This document shows positions 45,098-45,371 of a stretch of 45,371 nucleotides of DNA, one piece after another. Positions within the stretch are counted from its first letter, which is position 1; each line of letters opens with the position of its first letter. Under the pieces are notes generated by a model, which made no database searches, was not told where the DNA came from, and saw only the letters and a list, made by a program, of their open reading frames with translations. The position numbers and the translations under genes were made by a program. Origin of the DNA: an uncultured Methylobacter sp. Its GTDB lineage: Bacteria; Pseudomonadota; Gammaproteobacteria; Methylococcales; Methylomonadaceae. The DNA is taken from positions 1-45,371 of the forward strand of contig CAILCX010000006.1 in assembly GCA_903832775.1 (NCBI GenBank), given 5' to 3'.

Positions 45098-45231
45098 CTG
45101 CTAAATCGATTTAATTAAAAATGCCAGTCGTGATGCTTTGCGATCACCGCCACCGATAAGTATTATCCGATAGGTGTAATAGTGATGACGTAATTTAAGT
45201 TGATTTTATCGATGCCATCATAGACAGGCAA
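45098..45231. other. Spacer between exosortase and IS256 element
   Basis: This holds the upstream region of the exosortase gene. I see no convincing promoter or ORF. The IS256 terminal sequence begins at about 45232. Confidence 0.5.
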
Positions 45232-45371
45232 GGAGGGTGTAAAAAAATCCGTGTAACTGCCTCTAATAATTAAAATTAGGCATCCTGTCCTGATACATAA
45301 TCATAAACTGATTAATAGCGGGTTTCCAATCTCGTAATGGCATGGACCATTTTTTTGAGGCATTCTCTATA
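45232..45371 (-). mobile_element. IS256-family insertion sequence, right part, truncated by window end
   Basis: The end sequence GGAGGGTGTAAAAAAATCCG (from about 45232) followed by TGTAACTGCC is the type of terminal repeat found on IS256-family elements. Immediately inside it is the 3' end of a transposase. The other end lies outside the window. The outer boundary is approximate because target-site duplication cannot be seen. Confidence 0.75.
45263..45371 (-). CDS. IS256-family transposase, C-terminal part
   Basis: The minus-strand frame entering at 45371 reads ...ENASKKWSMPLRDWKPAINQ, then FMIMYQDRMPNFNY, stopping at TAG (45263-45265). The KWxMPxRxWxxAxxxFxIxFxDR pattern is the usual end of IS256-group transposases. 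It is partial only because the window ends. Whether the complete element is intact cannot be judged. Confidence 0.8.
   Translation of the reverse strand, partial: IENASKKWSMPLRDWKPAINQFMIMYQDRMPNFNY

Noticed and set aside
41736-45371. Copy of the tRNA-Phe 3' end marking an integrated element
   Set aside because: I looked for the TTCGATTCCGCC segment downstream and did not find it inside the window.

Overview
The window looks like chromosomal DNA of a gammaproteobacterium, most probably a type I methanotroph of the Methylococcales (Methylobacter/Methylomonas-like). This is an inference. It rests on a pyrophosphate-type phosphofructokinase beside fructose-bisphosphatase, the style of the REP palindromes and their RAYT transposase, the ubiE-ubiJ-ubiB and hslV-hslU-DUF971 orders, and moderate-to-low GC. 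No methane or methanol oxidation gene lies in the window.

Layout. Positions 1-1409 are the end of a flagellar cluster (3' part of fliD, then a fliT-like gene). Positions 1410-2420 are a REP/RAYT island with a partly duplicated transposase tail. Positions 2533-3754 hold a leftward MNT/HEPN toxin-antitoxin pair followed by a small TPR gene. From 4347 to 41597 the region is mostly housekeeping: rhlE; alr-dnaB; a GT1 glycosyltransferase; thpR; xseA; a YcgR-like PilZ protein; a compact sugE-tusB-dsrC run; hslR-rhodanese; rraA-ispH; a U32 peptidase (trhP-like); a tiny DUF2897-like gene; dtd; a gamma-glutamylcyclotransferase-like gene; sbcC-fbp-pfp; proA; an arginase-family enzyme; recG-ubiC; rpoZ-spoT-ridA; pgk; a redoxin; ubiE-ubiJ-ubiB; hslV-hslU-DUF971; and a DUF4126 membrane protein.

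From the tRNA-Phe gene (41660-41735) to the right end the content becomes accessory: a four-cysteine hypothetical protein, a BrnT/BrnA toxin-antitoxin pair, two tandem very small membrane proteins, about 640 bp of decayed sequence with a truncated leader ORF, a two-gene exosortase module, and the 3' end of an IS256-family insertion sequence running off the window. A second transposase fossil (IS1182-like, frameshifted) lies between sbcC and proA, exactly where sbcD would be expected.

Functional themes visible together are reversible glycolysis/gluconeogenesis (pfp, fbp, pgk), ubiquinone synthesis (ubiC, ubiE, ubiJ, ubiB), stringent response and RNA polymerase omega (spoT, rpoZ), tRNA sulfur relay (tusB, dsrC/tusE) and quality control (dtd, hslUV, hslR). 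I do not see a clearly unprecedented multi-gene system. The best candidates for follow-up are the exosortase pair with its companion membrane protein, the small-membrane-protein/decayed-leader segment after tRNA-Phe, the two-cysteine DsrC next to a lone TusB, and the REP/RAYT island.
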